Assembly (NCBI GenBank): GCA_033819885.1
Contig: JAQYUZ010000002.1
Location: forward strand, 186,001-250,000
Reading direction: 5' to 3'
DNA length: 64,000 nucleotides
Source of the DNA: Microbotryomycetes sp. JL201
Taxonomy: Eukaryota; Basidiomycota; Microbotryomycetes
In this document: positions 47,007-56,854 of the stretch, in pieces
Position numbering within the stretch: the stretch's first letter is position 1
Layout of the letters: the number at the start of each line of letters is the position of its first letter
Position numbers and translations under genes: made by a program
The notes under the pieces: generated by a model
The model's input: only the letters and a program-made list of their open reading frames with translations
Told to the model about the DNA's origin: nothing
Database searches by the model: none

Positions 47007-48350
47007 TCATCCCTCGGCTGGCTGCGGAGCCCCGTTGCCGTTCTCTGCCGGCTTTTCTGCTTCGTCTTGCATCCTGACATCTTGTACCTCTAGTTCTTTC
47101 TTCTCATCGTCCGGATGGCGTGCTGGCGAGCGTGAACGCGCGCGAGATCGCGACCTCGACCTCGAAGTCTGTCGTCGGGGCGGCGAACCCGACCTAGATC
47201 GGTCCCGCATGTCATCGTCGCCGTCCCTATCACGCCCGACATATCGGTCACGACCATCATCGCCTTCGTCCTGCTGTCCTTTCCTGCCTCTGCTTCCTAC
47301 CTTGTTGTCTCCGCGCGCCTCTCTCTCGCGTCTCAACTTTTGACGCTCCTCCTTCTCGGCTCGCTCAATATCTTGTAAGCGCTCGGCACGCTTCTTCTTT
47401 GCAAGTTGCAAATCTTCGACCTTGTCCATCTTGCTGTCTTCCCATGCGTCTTTGTCTCTGCGAATCGCCTTCTTGACGTCGTCAATCTGGTCGTCGATCC
47501 TGTCTTCTTGCCACCGCAGCAGCTTATAAGGCAGGTAATAGATCGGCCGCGGTGCGTTGGGATGCGACGAGCGCAGAGCGTGGGGCAGACGTGGCATATA
47601 AGCCTCCTTGATGTCGTCATTTGTCTGTTGTGGCGGTGGTACGGGGAACGAAGTGCACAGAAAGTGCGCTAAGCTAAGCTTGACAGAGTGTCTGACATCA
47701 TACTGGCAAAAAAAGCGTCAATACAGGCACCGATCACGTCGTCGTGGCAAGACTGACGATCGACTCTGCCTTTGCGAGTTCGTCCTCTTTGCGCAAGACG
47801 TCGAGCTTGAGCTCTCTCGATTCTTGCTCTCGCTCCCTCTTCTTCTCCATTTCTTGCCTTTCCGACATGAGTTTGTCCTGCAAGCGCTTCTCAATGTCGG
47901 TACGCCGTTTGTTCTTTTCGGCAAGCGAGCCCGTGTCCTTCTTGGCTTGTTGAAGCGTGTTTTGAAGCAACCCAAACATGCGTTTGCCTCTTTTTTTACT
48001 CTCGTCAGCCGCCACGGCCATTCGCCGCTTCTTTGCTGCCTGCACTTCAATGTCGTCGTCGCGCGAATCCTCAGCGTCCCCCTCGTCCTCACGTGCCGAA
48101 CGCTTGTGCTCGCCAGGTGCGTCCATTGAGCTGTCAGCATTCTTTGACGCTTCTGTACCAGAGGCACCTCCGTCTGCAGGCCCGGCCGCATCCGTCATGG
48201 CGGCGTCGCCGTTCGTCGACAGGCTGTGCTCGGCTGCAGCCTCTTGCGGCGGAGGAACCGTATTCGTCCCGACGCTGTTGATGATCAGGAAGCACTCATC
48301 AGTGCGTCTGTCCTCCGATCGCGACCGGCTGCGTTCACTTACTCGGCCAT
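47007..48350 (-). CDS. pinin/SDK/memA-domain splicing-associated protein
   Basis: Exons 47007-47624, 47758-48274 and 48343-48350 give 380 residues. The first exon is only 8 nt (ATGGCCGA) ahead of a strong GTAAGT donor. The pinin domain (about residues 78-230) is recognised by KRGKRMFGLLQNTLQQAKK, EKRLQDKLMSERQEMEKKR and PRPIYYLPYKLLRWQE. It is followed by a Lys/Arg/Glu coiled coil and an arginine-serine repeat (SRSRSRSRARSRSPAR), then an acidic tail. In the family, pinin is a peripheral exon-junction-complex factor affecting alternative splicing, which is of interest in this microexon-rich genome. The minus-strand frame continues upstream to 48462, but the spliced start gives the more natural MADVG N-terminus. 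Confidence 0.87.
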
Positions 48351-48458
48351 ATTGCGCAAAAGGCAAAGCAGCACCACAGGGCTTCGACTCCTGGGACTCG
48401 CTTTCATTTAACCAAGTACAGTGTGGCGATGATATGACAACAAATGACGAATAAGAGG

Positions 48459-50874
48459 TCATGACAAGATACTCGACAACGGCACGTCGTAATCCGCTTC
48501 GGCCCAGTCGGGCAGTGGAGAGCTATAGTCCCAATCGAGCGTTTTATCTAGCGACCGAGACCGAGACATAGTCGTTCAGCGTTGATCCATTTAACCGTCG
48601 GCCCCACTCACATCGCATGGCATGAAGCCAAATGAACAGCTGCTCTGGTCTCGGATCGGGAATCACGGGCGTAAAGCACGTAGCGCAAAATTTTGCACCA
48701 TTCGCTTCATGCAACACGTCTCCGCTCGCCTCTGTCACGACCTTGCCTTGATCATCCTTGTTCTCGATGCTTTCTCTGGCCACTTTTTCAGCAGCGCTCA
48801 TCAAACCGCCACCGACACTCTTTTTCGCCTCTTCAATTCCGAGCAAGTCGCGCTGCCGTGCCCAGCCGTCTGCTTCGTCTTTGACATTCCGTAAAGCGGC
48901 GATAGCAACCTTGGCTTGCTCGGTCAAATCTGGGTCATGCGCTTTACGGTCCTGCTCGACCTGTTCAATCTCGACGCGACCAGGTGTCGAATTCAGTGCT
49001 TGTCCACGTTTGTTCCATTTGTACTTTGTTTCGGACCCGGGTGTCCGTGTAGATCTGTTGCCAATCTCGTCCGTGTTTTGCTGAGCTTGAAACAACTCGT
49101 CCAACGTGGCTCCTTTGCCATTCTCTTTTCGAGATTCCATGAAGAGATTACCCCTTTGCTCTTTTTCAGCCCTTTGAGCTTCTCTTGCTGCCGCGCGCTC
49201 CTCTACAGACAACCCACGGGTAGCGGGAGCAGTCTCGTCTCGAGACGGAAACACGCCACCTCGACCCATCTCTTTACCCCAGGCGGCCGAATTCTGGTAA
49301 ATCGGATCATTGGCGATTGGATGGCCAATGTATTGCAAATGTACCCTGATTTGATGGGACCTGCCCGTGATGGGTTTGCCTTGAACACAGGGAGACACGA
49401 GCTAAGTCAGCGAAGTCTCTAATCGCCCAGATATTGACGAACAGTTAACAACACTCGTATTACTAGGCTCGTGGTAGCTGAGCTTTCGAAAGATTGTTTT
49501 GGCGTCCTGCGTAGAGGCAAGACGGAATTAGCGTCTTTCTCGGTTGTGGAGCTCAATCTCCTCACCCTGCCTTCAGGATGGACAACGTTGATGCCGATTT
49601 GCCTATCGATCGTAAGCAATGGCTCTTCTACAACAATTTCTCCGCTGAAGCCGAAGCACGTTCCGCTCAGTAAGTTGGAAAGCTTCAAACACCCGGAAAC
49701 CAAACTTACTCTGGGAAACGACCCATGCACCTCGCAACATATTCCTTTTCAACAGGACCTTCTCTTCTCCCTCCAAACCATGCTCCGATCTTCTTCGAGC
49801 CTTCGACCGTAAGTGAGCACACCATTATTCCAGAAGTCAGTCGATCCAGCCGGTTTGAGGCTGTTGCGGAAGCCGGTCAAGATGAGCGGGATAGTTGTAC
49901 CGCGAGTGGTTTTTGCCAGACTCACTGTGCACCAGTGGAAGCCCATAATCGTGTTTGAGGATCTCTAGCAATGTATTGAAATGGTATCGACCAGTCGGAT
50001 GGACCTGCGTGGCCACGGGTTCTCAGTCGGTTGTCGGAATGGCCTCTTTGCGCAGACACTCACTGGCATTGAGCCGGGCTTTTCAACGACCAAGGTTTCG
50101 CCATCGTTGCCAGGTAACCTCCCATCATAGACGATTCGAATCGGACCGGCTACCACTGGCGGCTCGTGCCTGCGCAAGTCTGCGAGTCAGAGCTGATGCC
50201 AAGCCGTTTTCTTACTGAAACTACCTGTGCAATACGTTTGATATCAAGTCGCCGTTGACTAGCACGGTATCTCTGGTCGCTGGCATATTGTTGACGACGA
50301 TAGCACCTGAACCCAACGTTCAGCATACGCAGTCACCATGATCGTTCGCATTCCGCTCAAAAGCACACCTGTTTCTATGGCCCAATCCTGCACAGCGAGG
50401 TCAGCTCTGTCATCTTGGCCCAAACGGCGTTGCCACTCACGTAATATTCCTCACTCCGGTCCCTAATCCAAGATTCTAGAGCGCGTCAGCTCGTCAGTCT
50501 TACCATCCCCAAGCTCGGAGCTGCGAACCTGAATTCACTGTATCTGCGGTATTCAGGTTGAAGAGACAAGTTTTTGAGCTCGGGCCTCCTTAGGGTGTGC
50601 CGAACTAGCGAGCTCATACGTACACGTCAATCAGAGTTCTACCCTGCCACCTCTCTTTTGCGTACGACTGAAACGCCCACATGTACGGCTTCACTTTGCG
50701 CAGGCCGTTCTCGGTGTAGTAGTGCGGCTTTGGCGGCGGAAGCGCAAACACGCCCGACGGCGGCGGAATATTGTTCGTATTGGTGCCCTTGAGTTTCCGT
50801 TTGGGTTGTTTGTAGACTGTCGCAAGCGGCGCGGCCCGCTCTGGGTCGTGCTTGTATTCTTCGAGCGGTGACAT
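48459..50874 (-). CDS. RluA-family tRNA pseudouridine synthase (Pus9/Rib2-like)
   Basis: Twelve exons: 48459-48547, 48612-49379, 49443-49506, 49566-49644, 49710-49860, 49926-50004, 50064-50169, 50225-50306, 50369-50387, 50441-50462, 50529-50543 and 50624-50874; 574 residues. [30 protein letters not shown] and [13 protein letters not shown] form the S4-like start. The catalytic motif is [10 protein letters not shown], with the catalytic Asp. [23 protein letters not shown] and the late CATC...HAMRY block match Pus9, which makes Psi32 in tRNA. A charged insertion of about 150 residues lies between the core and the tail. There is no Rib2 deaminase domain. Exons of 15, 22 and 19 nt lie in a row. 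GTTCGC and GTTCGT donors are used at 50528 and 49442. Confidence 0.9.
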
Positions 50875-50964
50875 CGCACCTGGCTGAAGGCGAACGATCA
50901 AACTCGCTCATTAGCGACGCCCGTACGCAAATCCTCAAGCACACGATCGCTCAGATCTCGTCAG
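50875..50964. promoter_or_regulatory. 90-nt bidirectional promoter
   Basis: This is all that separates the start codons of the PUS9-like (-) and CYC2-like (+) genes. Two copies of CTCGTCA-like sequence are present; no TATA box. 5' UTRs must be very short, or transcription must overlap. Confidence 0.6.
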
Positions 50965-52265
50965 ATGTCGTCAAGAGCCGCATTTGCGTGCTCTGCATGT
51001 CTCAAACAGCTGCACGCTCCTGGAATCGGCTTTCGGCTGGCGCGCAAGGCAGCTCGGCCGAGCTGCCCATCTTCGCGCGAGCTTAAGCACGTTCGCGCGC
51101 TATCGACAACGGCATCCGGGCCTGAAGCAGCTACCTCAAATTTGGGATCCGGCTCTGCTTCGTCGAAAACACGTCACTCGAGATGGGCAACGACGGCGAT
51201 CCTCAGCAGTCTTGGAGCCGCTGTTGCGTATGCTGCATGGCCTTATTTAAATTCGACAAAGCAAACAAAGCTGTCTCCGTACGGATGGACGCCTCTCAAG
51301 ATTACAAGAGTCACGCCAGTCACGGCAGACTCGTCAATCATCACGCTGCAAATACCAAAGTCAATGTTGTCGGCCAATGCACCTGACGACAGGAGCCAGA
51401 CTCAGATCTCTAGCTTGTATGTGATGCAGCCAGACTTGCAGATTCAGAGGCCGTATACAGTGAGTGGCGTTCGGCCTGGGATGTATCAATACTGACCCGA
51501 TTTCACTGTCAGCCACTCGACGGAGCTTGCTTTGAACCTGACTCGGATTCGACCTCGTGTCAGCTACTCGTCAAACGCTACGCAGATGGCGAAGTCTCGA
51601 GATTCTTGCACAGGCTGAAGGCAGGTGACGAATTGAGCGTGAGAGGACCCGTGCCGACTTGGCAGTTTGATCTCGCCACACTCGACGAGGTTGTATTCGT
51701 GAGTCGCATTGGCGTGCTGAGCAGTCGCAACACCCCAAATTGACGCATGGTATGCCGGTACGACAGATTGTTGGAGGTACAGGTGTCACGCCCGCCTATC
51801 AATTCTTGCGCTCGTTGCCCCTTTCGGCCTCGACTCGAGTCTGCATCATTTATGCCTCGCCTTCGCCGTCACAAGTCCTCGTCAAACAAGAGTTGGATCA
51901 ACTGGTCGCAGCGCACTCGAACTCAAGCATCAGGTACCTTGTGGACGTGATGGACAACCAGCCGGATCAGTCTGCTGCCACTCGCCAATTTTCGGTCGGT
52001 CGCGTCAGCGCCGAAAAGCTCAACGCCTGGATCGGTTCCGCAAGACAAGTCGATTCGCGAAGAGCAGTTGTTGTGTGCGGCCCTGAGCCGTAAGCTTCAA
52101 GCGAGTTTGCAATGACGCATAGGAAAGTCTGGCTGATCAGATCTCGCTTTTCGCAGAATGGTCGAGGCCGTTGCAGGTCCACGTGCAAGAGACCTCAGTC
52201 AAGGTCCGGTCGGCGGAATGCTCCGTCAGCTCGGCTACTCTGACGACCAAGTGGTCAAGCTCTAG
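50965..52265 (+). CDS. mitochondrial ferredoxin-reductase-type flavoprotein (Cyc2/NADH-cytochrome b5 reductase-like)
   Basis: Exons 50965-51459, 51513-51698, 51767-52089 and 52157-52265 give 370 residues. The N-terminus is a presequence rich in Arg/Ser/Ala and lacking acidic residues (ending near LSTTAS), then a single hydrophobic segment (AILSSLGAAVAYAAW), as in membrane-anchored intermembrane-space flavoproteins. The FAD domain has RPYT, LVKRYADGEVSRFLH and SVRGPVPTW; the NAD domain has IVGGTGVTPAYQFL and CGPEP. In yeast, Cyc2 supports haem attachment to cytochrome c; a general cytochrome-b5-reductase role is the alternative. It converges on PEX2 with 87 nt between stops. Confidence 0.88.
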
Positions 52266-52352
52266 ATTAAATTTCCTGTCTCTGAAAAATCAATCTCTGT
52301 TGCAACAACATAATCGTTTCCTTGGTTGAAGAGTTCAAGATCAGAGAACGCG

Positions 52353-54076
52353 TCATCGCCATCGTTCGTGTTCTGAAGACACAGACTTGGAGTCGCCACC
52401 CGGGCCCTCGGCTTCGGATGTCTGCTCCCCCTGCGTTTCTTCCTCTTCTGCTTGCTCTCCATCGTCTCCAGGCTCCGTGCTTCCTTTCTCTTTGTCGTCT
52501 GGTTGACGAGCTTTTTTCACTTTTTCTCTGTTGGCTCCATGTACGTCTTGCCCACATCTCAAACACTTCCAAACGTCTTCCCCTTCATCTTCGACCGCAG
52601 CCAACCTCGACACTATACAGTAGTAACAGTACCGACAATTCCAACCGCAATCCGTCACATAAGGTACTTTGACAGAAGTATCTTGATCGTTCGAGGTTGC
52701 CATCTCTGACAATGAAGTCGATTGCCGATCCAAATCTCTCGAGGTCGGATCGTGAGGCAACGCCGTTGGTGGAGCCGTCGATTGGGAATAACAAATCGGA
52801 CAAACATTGTCTGACAAAAAGTGTAGGGGTCCTCGTGGTCTTTGCCCAGGTTTGAGAATCTCGTCAGACGGATTTGTAGAATTGGCCAACCTTTGTCGAG
52901 GGGTGATGCGAAGCGCTTTGGCGACGGGGGTCGGCAACGCCATGACGATGAACGACAATGATTTGTACTTGGTCGTGCTCGTTGACAAGAGTCTTGCGAG
53001 GCGCGAGCGCACGCGTTGAATGTTGATCAATGGCATCAAAAACAGGATGAATTCTGTGAAGGCTTCCCACACGAGTTGGCGGTTTAGGAATTCAAAGCTG
53101 ACATTCGGCGTGATAGATCGTTGTGCATATATCAAGCGCATGCCGAGAATTCGATCGACGAGAGTCCGATACCTGGCAGAAGTACAGCGGCGCTCAACCG
53201 GTGCAACGGCCCGAAACGAGCTTGCTGCCGCCTCCAACTCACCTGCCGTCGTACAGGAAAACGAGAAAGTTTGCGAGTCCGGCCATGGCTCCGATCTTTT
53301 CCCCAAATGTGACGAGCTCCCAGGCGACTCTCTTCCATTCATTCGCCAGCTGGCCCTCGTCTCTCTGCCTTCTTTGTTTGCTCATGACACGCCTCAGATC
53401 AAGCAAAGAGATCCAACTGCGAGGTAGAGCTTCATCTGACCACGCGGACGACAGCATGGCGTCCCTGACTCGTGAGTGCAAGTATGAGGGCAAGATTTGG
53501 AGCGTCATGTACGCGGCTTTCTGGACGGGCAGCAGAGAAGAGTCGACCGCCGTGCTTTGAACTGGTTTTGATGCATCATGTGTCAGGAATCGCGCTTTCG
53601 ACCAGAAGCGGAGCAGGAAAGACCACTGACGAGCTCCAGCCTGATGACTCCATTCGTTCCTATACTTGAGATTCTGGAGCGCCGAGCCGTATGTCGCGCC
53701 TTTGTCGAATAGGCTCAGCTTGAGGACTGCGATCCTGAGCAGAGCCATCATTTCTGGCTCCCAACTGCGTCTGCCGGGTGCCTGGTGAGACGGTCCGGTC
53801 AGCTCAGGTCGCAGTTGCTCTCCCGCTGCTGCCGTTCGGGCAACTGACCCTGACTGCCTCGAGTGCCTTCCATACTGGTGCGCCCAATATCGATTCGAGC
53901 TCGGTGTCGAGCAGGTTGGCGTCCAGCTGAGCCACGCGCGACACTCGCAACGGCGCCGCCGGAAACAGCCCAAGTTTGTCGCGCACGCGCTCAACCGCGT
54001 CACGGGTCTGCGAGTACTCGTCCACCCAGAATCCAGCGGCAGAGGCAGGCGCCGGAGGCCCAGCTAGCTGCGTCAT
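52353..54076 (-). CDS. PEX2: peroxisome biogenesis RING E3 ligase subunit Pex2
   Basis: Exons 52353-53172, 53243-53561, 53631-53781 and 53849-54076 give 505 residues. The Pex2/Pex12 N-terminal membrane domain has VSRVAQLDANLLDTEL, EPEMMALLRIAVLKLSLFD, YGSALQNLKYRNE, LANFLVFLYDGRYRTLVDR and SFEFLNRQLVWEAFTEF. The RING follows (CPIC, then PYVTDCGWNCRYCYYC, then WKCLRC). The expected Cys-x-His pair reads CGWNC here. The 69-nt intron 53562-53630 is in frame and stop-free; its removal restores the family spacing. Pex2 acts with Pex10 and Pex12 to ubiquitinate Pex5. The C-terminus is acidic and low-complexity; a different frame downstream (to 52263) is also open, so the last residues could change if another intron exists. 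Confidence 0.9.
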
Positions 54077-54409
54077 TCGTCGAGCGCGAACGTCGACCAG
54101 TCGGCAACTTGCGCGAGCCGGTCAGACCCAACGCGTGCACGTGACCATCGCAAGCACAAAACAGCCCCGGAAGCATCGCGTCATCAGCAAAGAACACAGG
54201 TCATCTCGTCATTTGCTCGGGCGTCATCCTAAATCGAACGAAGAAAACTACAAACACAATTGAGCAGACACTCGAAGTCGAATCTACGCGGCCGGGGCTG
54301 CTTCAACATCAGCTTCGTCGAGCAGCTCGAAAACACGTGCAAGCACAGTGTGGGAGAGTTTACTTTTGTCCGCGTCAGTAAAACCCCAGTATGCCTCGCA
54401 CACCACGCC
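54077..54409. other. intergenic region between PEX2 and RanBP1
   Basis: 333 nt. Just past the RanBP1 stop the minus strand keeps a 30-codon open stretch (54373-54284) that looks protein-like, but no in-frame acceptor joins it. Otherwise presumed 3' UTR and promoter. Confidence 0.45.
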
Positions 54410-55532
54410 TCATCCGCTCACCTCGTTCGTAGGTTTCGCCTCGTCACCTGTTTTCTTTTCATCCTCCGACACCTTGTCATCGCCTTCCTTTTTCGCAGCT
54501 TCACTTGCGACCGGGGCCTTGTTGGCGTCGCCAGCCGTCTCGGCAGATTCGGTGGGCACGATGGACTCGTCGTCGGCGACCGGTGCGGGTGCCTCGGTCG
54601 ACTTGCTGCCGAGCAAAGACTTGTTTGTCTCTTGTGCCTCTGTAAATGCAGTCTTGAACAAGTTGGCATCTTTACGAATAGGTAAAGGCGTCAGTGAACT
54701 GTCCAGCATCGATCTCGCGTGGAGCGACTGACTTTCGGAGTTGGCAAATCGGATTGCAAGGGTCTCGGCAGAAGGAGCGCCCTCGCTGACGTCTGCCGCG
54801 ACGTTGTAGACCCACGATCGGTCAGAGCCAACGTTGGGCGACAAGGCCATCTCAGCCGTGACTAGATGCGCAAACGCGTGCGAGCAAGAGTCAGCCAATG
54901 ACGTAAGGACATGCCGTGATGCGCTTACTGTAGTGATTTGCGCAAACTTTCAATGTCTTGTCGCGCCTCATGACCAGTCGAACCTTCTTGGTCTGCTTGT
55001 GTTGCAGCAGGCGCACGTCGCCCGTGCCTCGCTCCTTCCACTCTGACGAGTCTGTTGCGAAACGGAACAGTTTTGCTCGCCTGGAAAAGATTGAGAGTGA
55101 TGACGCGGTGTCAGCTCGTGGTCACTTTGCGTACTTCATGGCGCGCGCGAGCCGTTTTCGTCATTGCACTCGCCGAGAAGACGGTGCAGCGCAACTGCAT
55201 CGTCGTCCCCGCTCCCAGCAGAGGTCCAGTGATAGACCAATGTTGGACCAATTGGTGACAGCTTCCTTAGAAGGGGTGCCGGCGTTGATCGCTCGCGAGA
55301 ACGCAAACGAAGGCACATCAAGCAGGACGATGCAGACTAGCAGGCAGCTCATCCTCCACCAAGAGCGTACTCACATCTTGAACAAGACATCTTCGTCCTC
55401 CTCATGCGTCTTTACCTCGACCTTGTCTTTGTCTTCGAGCTTGAGCACGGGCTCAAACACGGCCGTTGACTCTTCTTCACCGCCAGTAGCGGCGGCAGGT
55501 GCAGTCGCAGTCTCGTTTTCTGCAGCAGACAT
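54410..55532 (-). CDS. YRB1: Ran-binding protein 1 (RanBP1/Yrb1)
   Basis: Exons 54410-54669, 54733-54861, 54929-55080 and 55375-55532 give 232 residues. After an Ala/Glu-rich N-terminus comes the Ran-binding domain (about residues 28-160): [63 protein letters not shown] and [13 protein letters not shown]. The tail is Lys/Glu-rich. The protein promotes release of RanGTP from export complexes and stimulates RanGAP in the cytoplasm. The first intron (55081-55374, 294 nt) is about five times the local norm. I ended the gene at the stop just after the last GTGAGC, read through as VSG; a further intron is not supported. Confidence 0.93.
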
Positions 55533-55812
55533 GTTTGGGCCGGGTGAAAGGAGTTTGAGATGGCTTTGCCAGGTGGTGACGACGACGGCGCTGCGGCCGA
55601 CGAGGTGCTGCGCAACAGGAGACATACACAACCTAGAGCAATCAGCGGCTCAGCCGATTTGCACCGCGTCATAATCTGTTTCCAGCGCTCAATGACGATC
55701 TCAAATCCCTGTTCCGACTGAGGTTTTGCAGCAGGAGACTCGCGCTCAGGCCTTTACAATGATCCAGACAGATCTATAATTTCCAATGCAGACAATCCAC
55801 GGCGCAGTGCGT

Positions 55813-56678
55813 CTACTCTTTCGCCGTGTTCGGAGTCGCCTTGTACAGCTTCCACCTCCTCACTTCCTGCTTGCCCTCGGTAGCTTGCTTAAATTCGGCT
55901 GTCTCGACGTAAGACTCGTCCTCGAATTCTGCGGCGGGCAAATAAGTTGGCACTCGTCAGCTGGGTGAATTAGCGTACTACTATTGTCGGTTATTCTTTA
56001 CCGTGAACAGCCACAAACTTCGGCGCGCCATTTTGGACTGGCTCTCGCTTATAACCAGTCTTTAGCGAGTCGTAAATTCTGTGCCTTGACGATCGCTTCC
56101 ATCCGGGAACATTGTTGAATACCTCGAGCTGGCCGTCGCCTTGCTTCAGTTCCTCGTCCGAGGCGATCGTCAACACAAACTTTGCAGCCTCATCGGCACT
56201 CAGTGGCGCTCCCGTCTCGTCAATCATTTCGGCCGTGCGCCTGTCGAGCGTCTCGAGCCTGACGACGAGTTCTCCTTCGCGTGGAGACCTGTTTGCGCGC
56301 AAACGCGTGTACTTTGGATCAGAGAACAAGTCGGTTGATTCGATATCGTACTTGGCGCTCCAGCCTGGCAGCTGATCGTCCGATGCCTGGTATCGTGCGC
56401 CCGTCAAAAATTCGCGGATACTGTTGCGTTGTTATATTTCAGCGTCTGAACAGTTCGGCGCGTTTGACTCCGATTGCACGAGCAACTGACTTTCCCATAC
56501 GCAGCGGCACATGCTCATTGTCGTACCAGTCTACAAAGAAGGACGGGTTAAGTGTCAGTCGCAGAAACGGCATGCCGTGCTGTATCGAGTGCTTTCTTGC
56601 GTGCTGACCTTGAAACTCTTCGACAGTTGCTGACTGTCCTGGCTCGCTCAGGACCCACAAGTATCCACGGGGTGACAT
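55813..56678 (-). CDS. EthD-like/dimeric alpha-beta-barrel protein
   Basis: Exons 55813-55928, 56002-56420, 56491-56530 and 56609-56678 give 214 residues. Splicing yields two ferredoxin-like half-barrels: LWVLSEPG, EEFQDWYDNEHVPLRMGN and FLTGARYQASD, then SLKTGYKREP and FVAVHEFED. The DWYDNEHVP motif marks the EthD/dimeric alpha-beta-barrel superfamily, which includes enzymes and chaperones of aromatic, polyketide and ether degradation. No catalytic residue can be assigned. It is divergent from the decarboxylase-lactonase fusion, sharing 176 nt of upstream DNA. That arrangement suggests a common metabolic role, which is inference. Confidence 0.87.
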
Positions 56679-56854
56679 TACTTTGCAATCGTCGGCGATG
56701 GCAGGCTGGGCGGAGGTGGCAACTATGGATAAAGCGAAGTGGACAAGCGAGCGGCTTGTACCGGTTTGACGGCTGCGAACTTTGGGCTTTGAGCTGCGCG
56801 CGTGCCGCGGCACGGTTTCGCTCATCTTGCTTCGAGCGCAAGCATCTGAACAGC
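56679..56854. promoter_or_regulatory. short divergent region between the EthD-like gene and the CMD-lactonase fusion
   Basis: 176 nt between the EthD start codon and the proposed split start of the fusion gene. It must include both promoters and the 5' UTR of the fusion. A short frame opening at an ATG near 56694 ends quickly and is not joined in frame to the fusion. Confidence 0.5.

Noticed and set aside
47608-48129. 173-codon plus-strand ORF
   Set aside because: Antisense to the charged pinin coding region; low-complexity Leu/Ser shadow.
52263-52352. Alternative acidic C-terminus for PEX2 in another frame
   Set aside because: The connecting intron would be only about 27 nt from the obvious GT, below any intron seen here.
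54284-54373. Thirty-codon protein-like stretch downstream of RanBP1
   Set aside because: The only AG acceptor nearby would put TAA first in frame; RanBP1 ends naturally at 54410.
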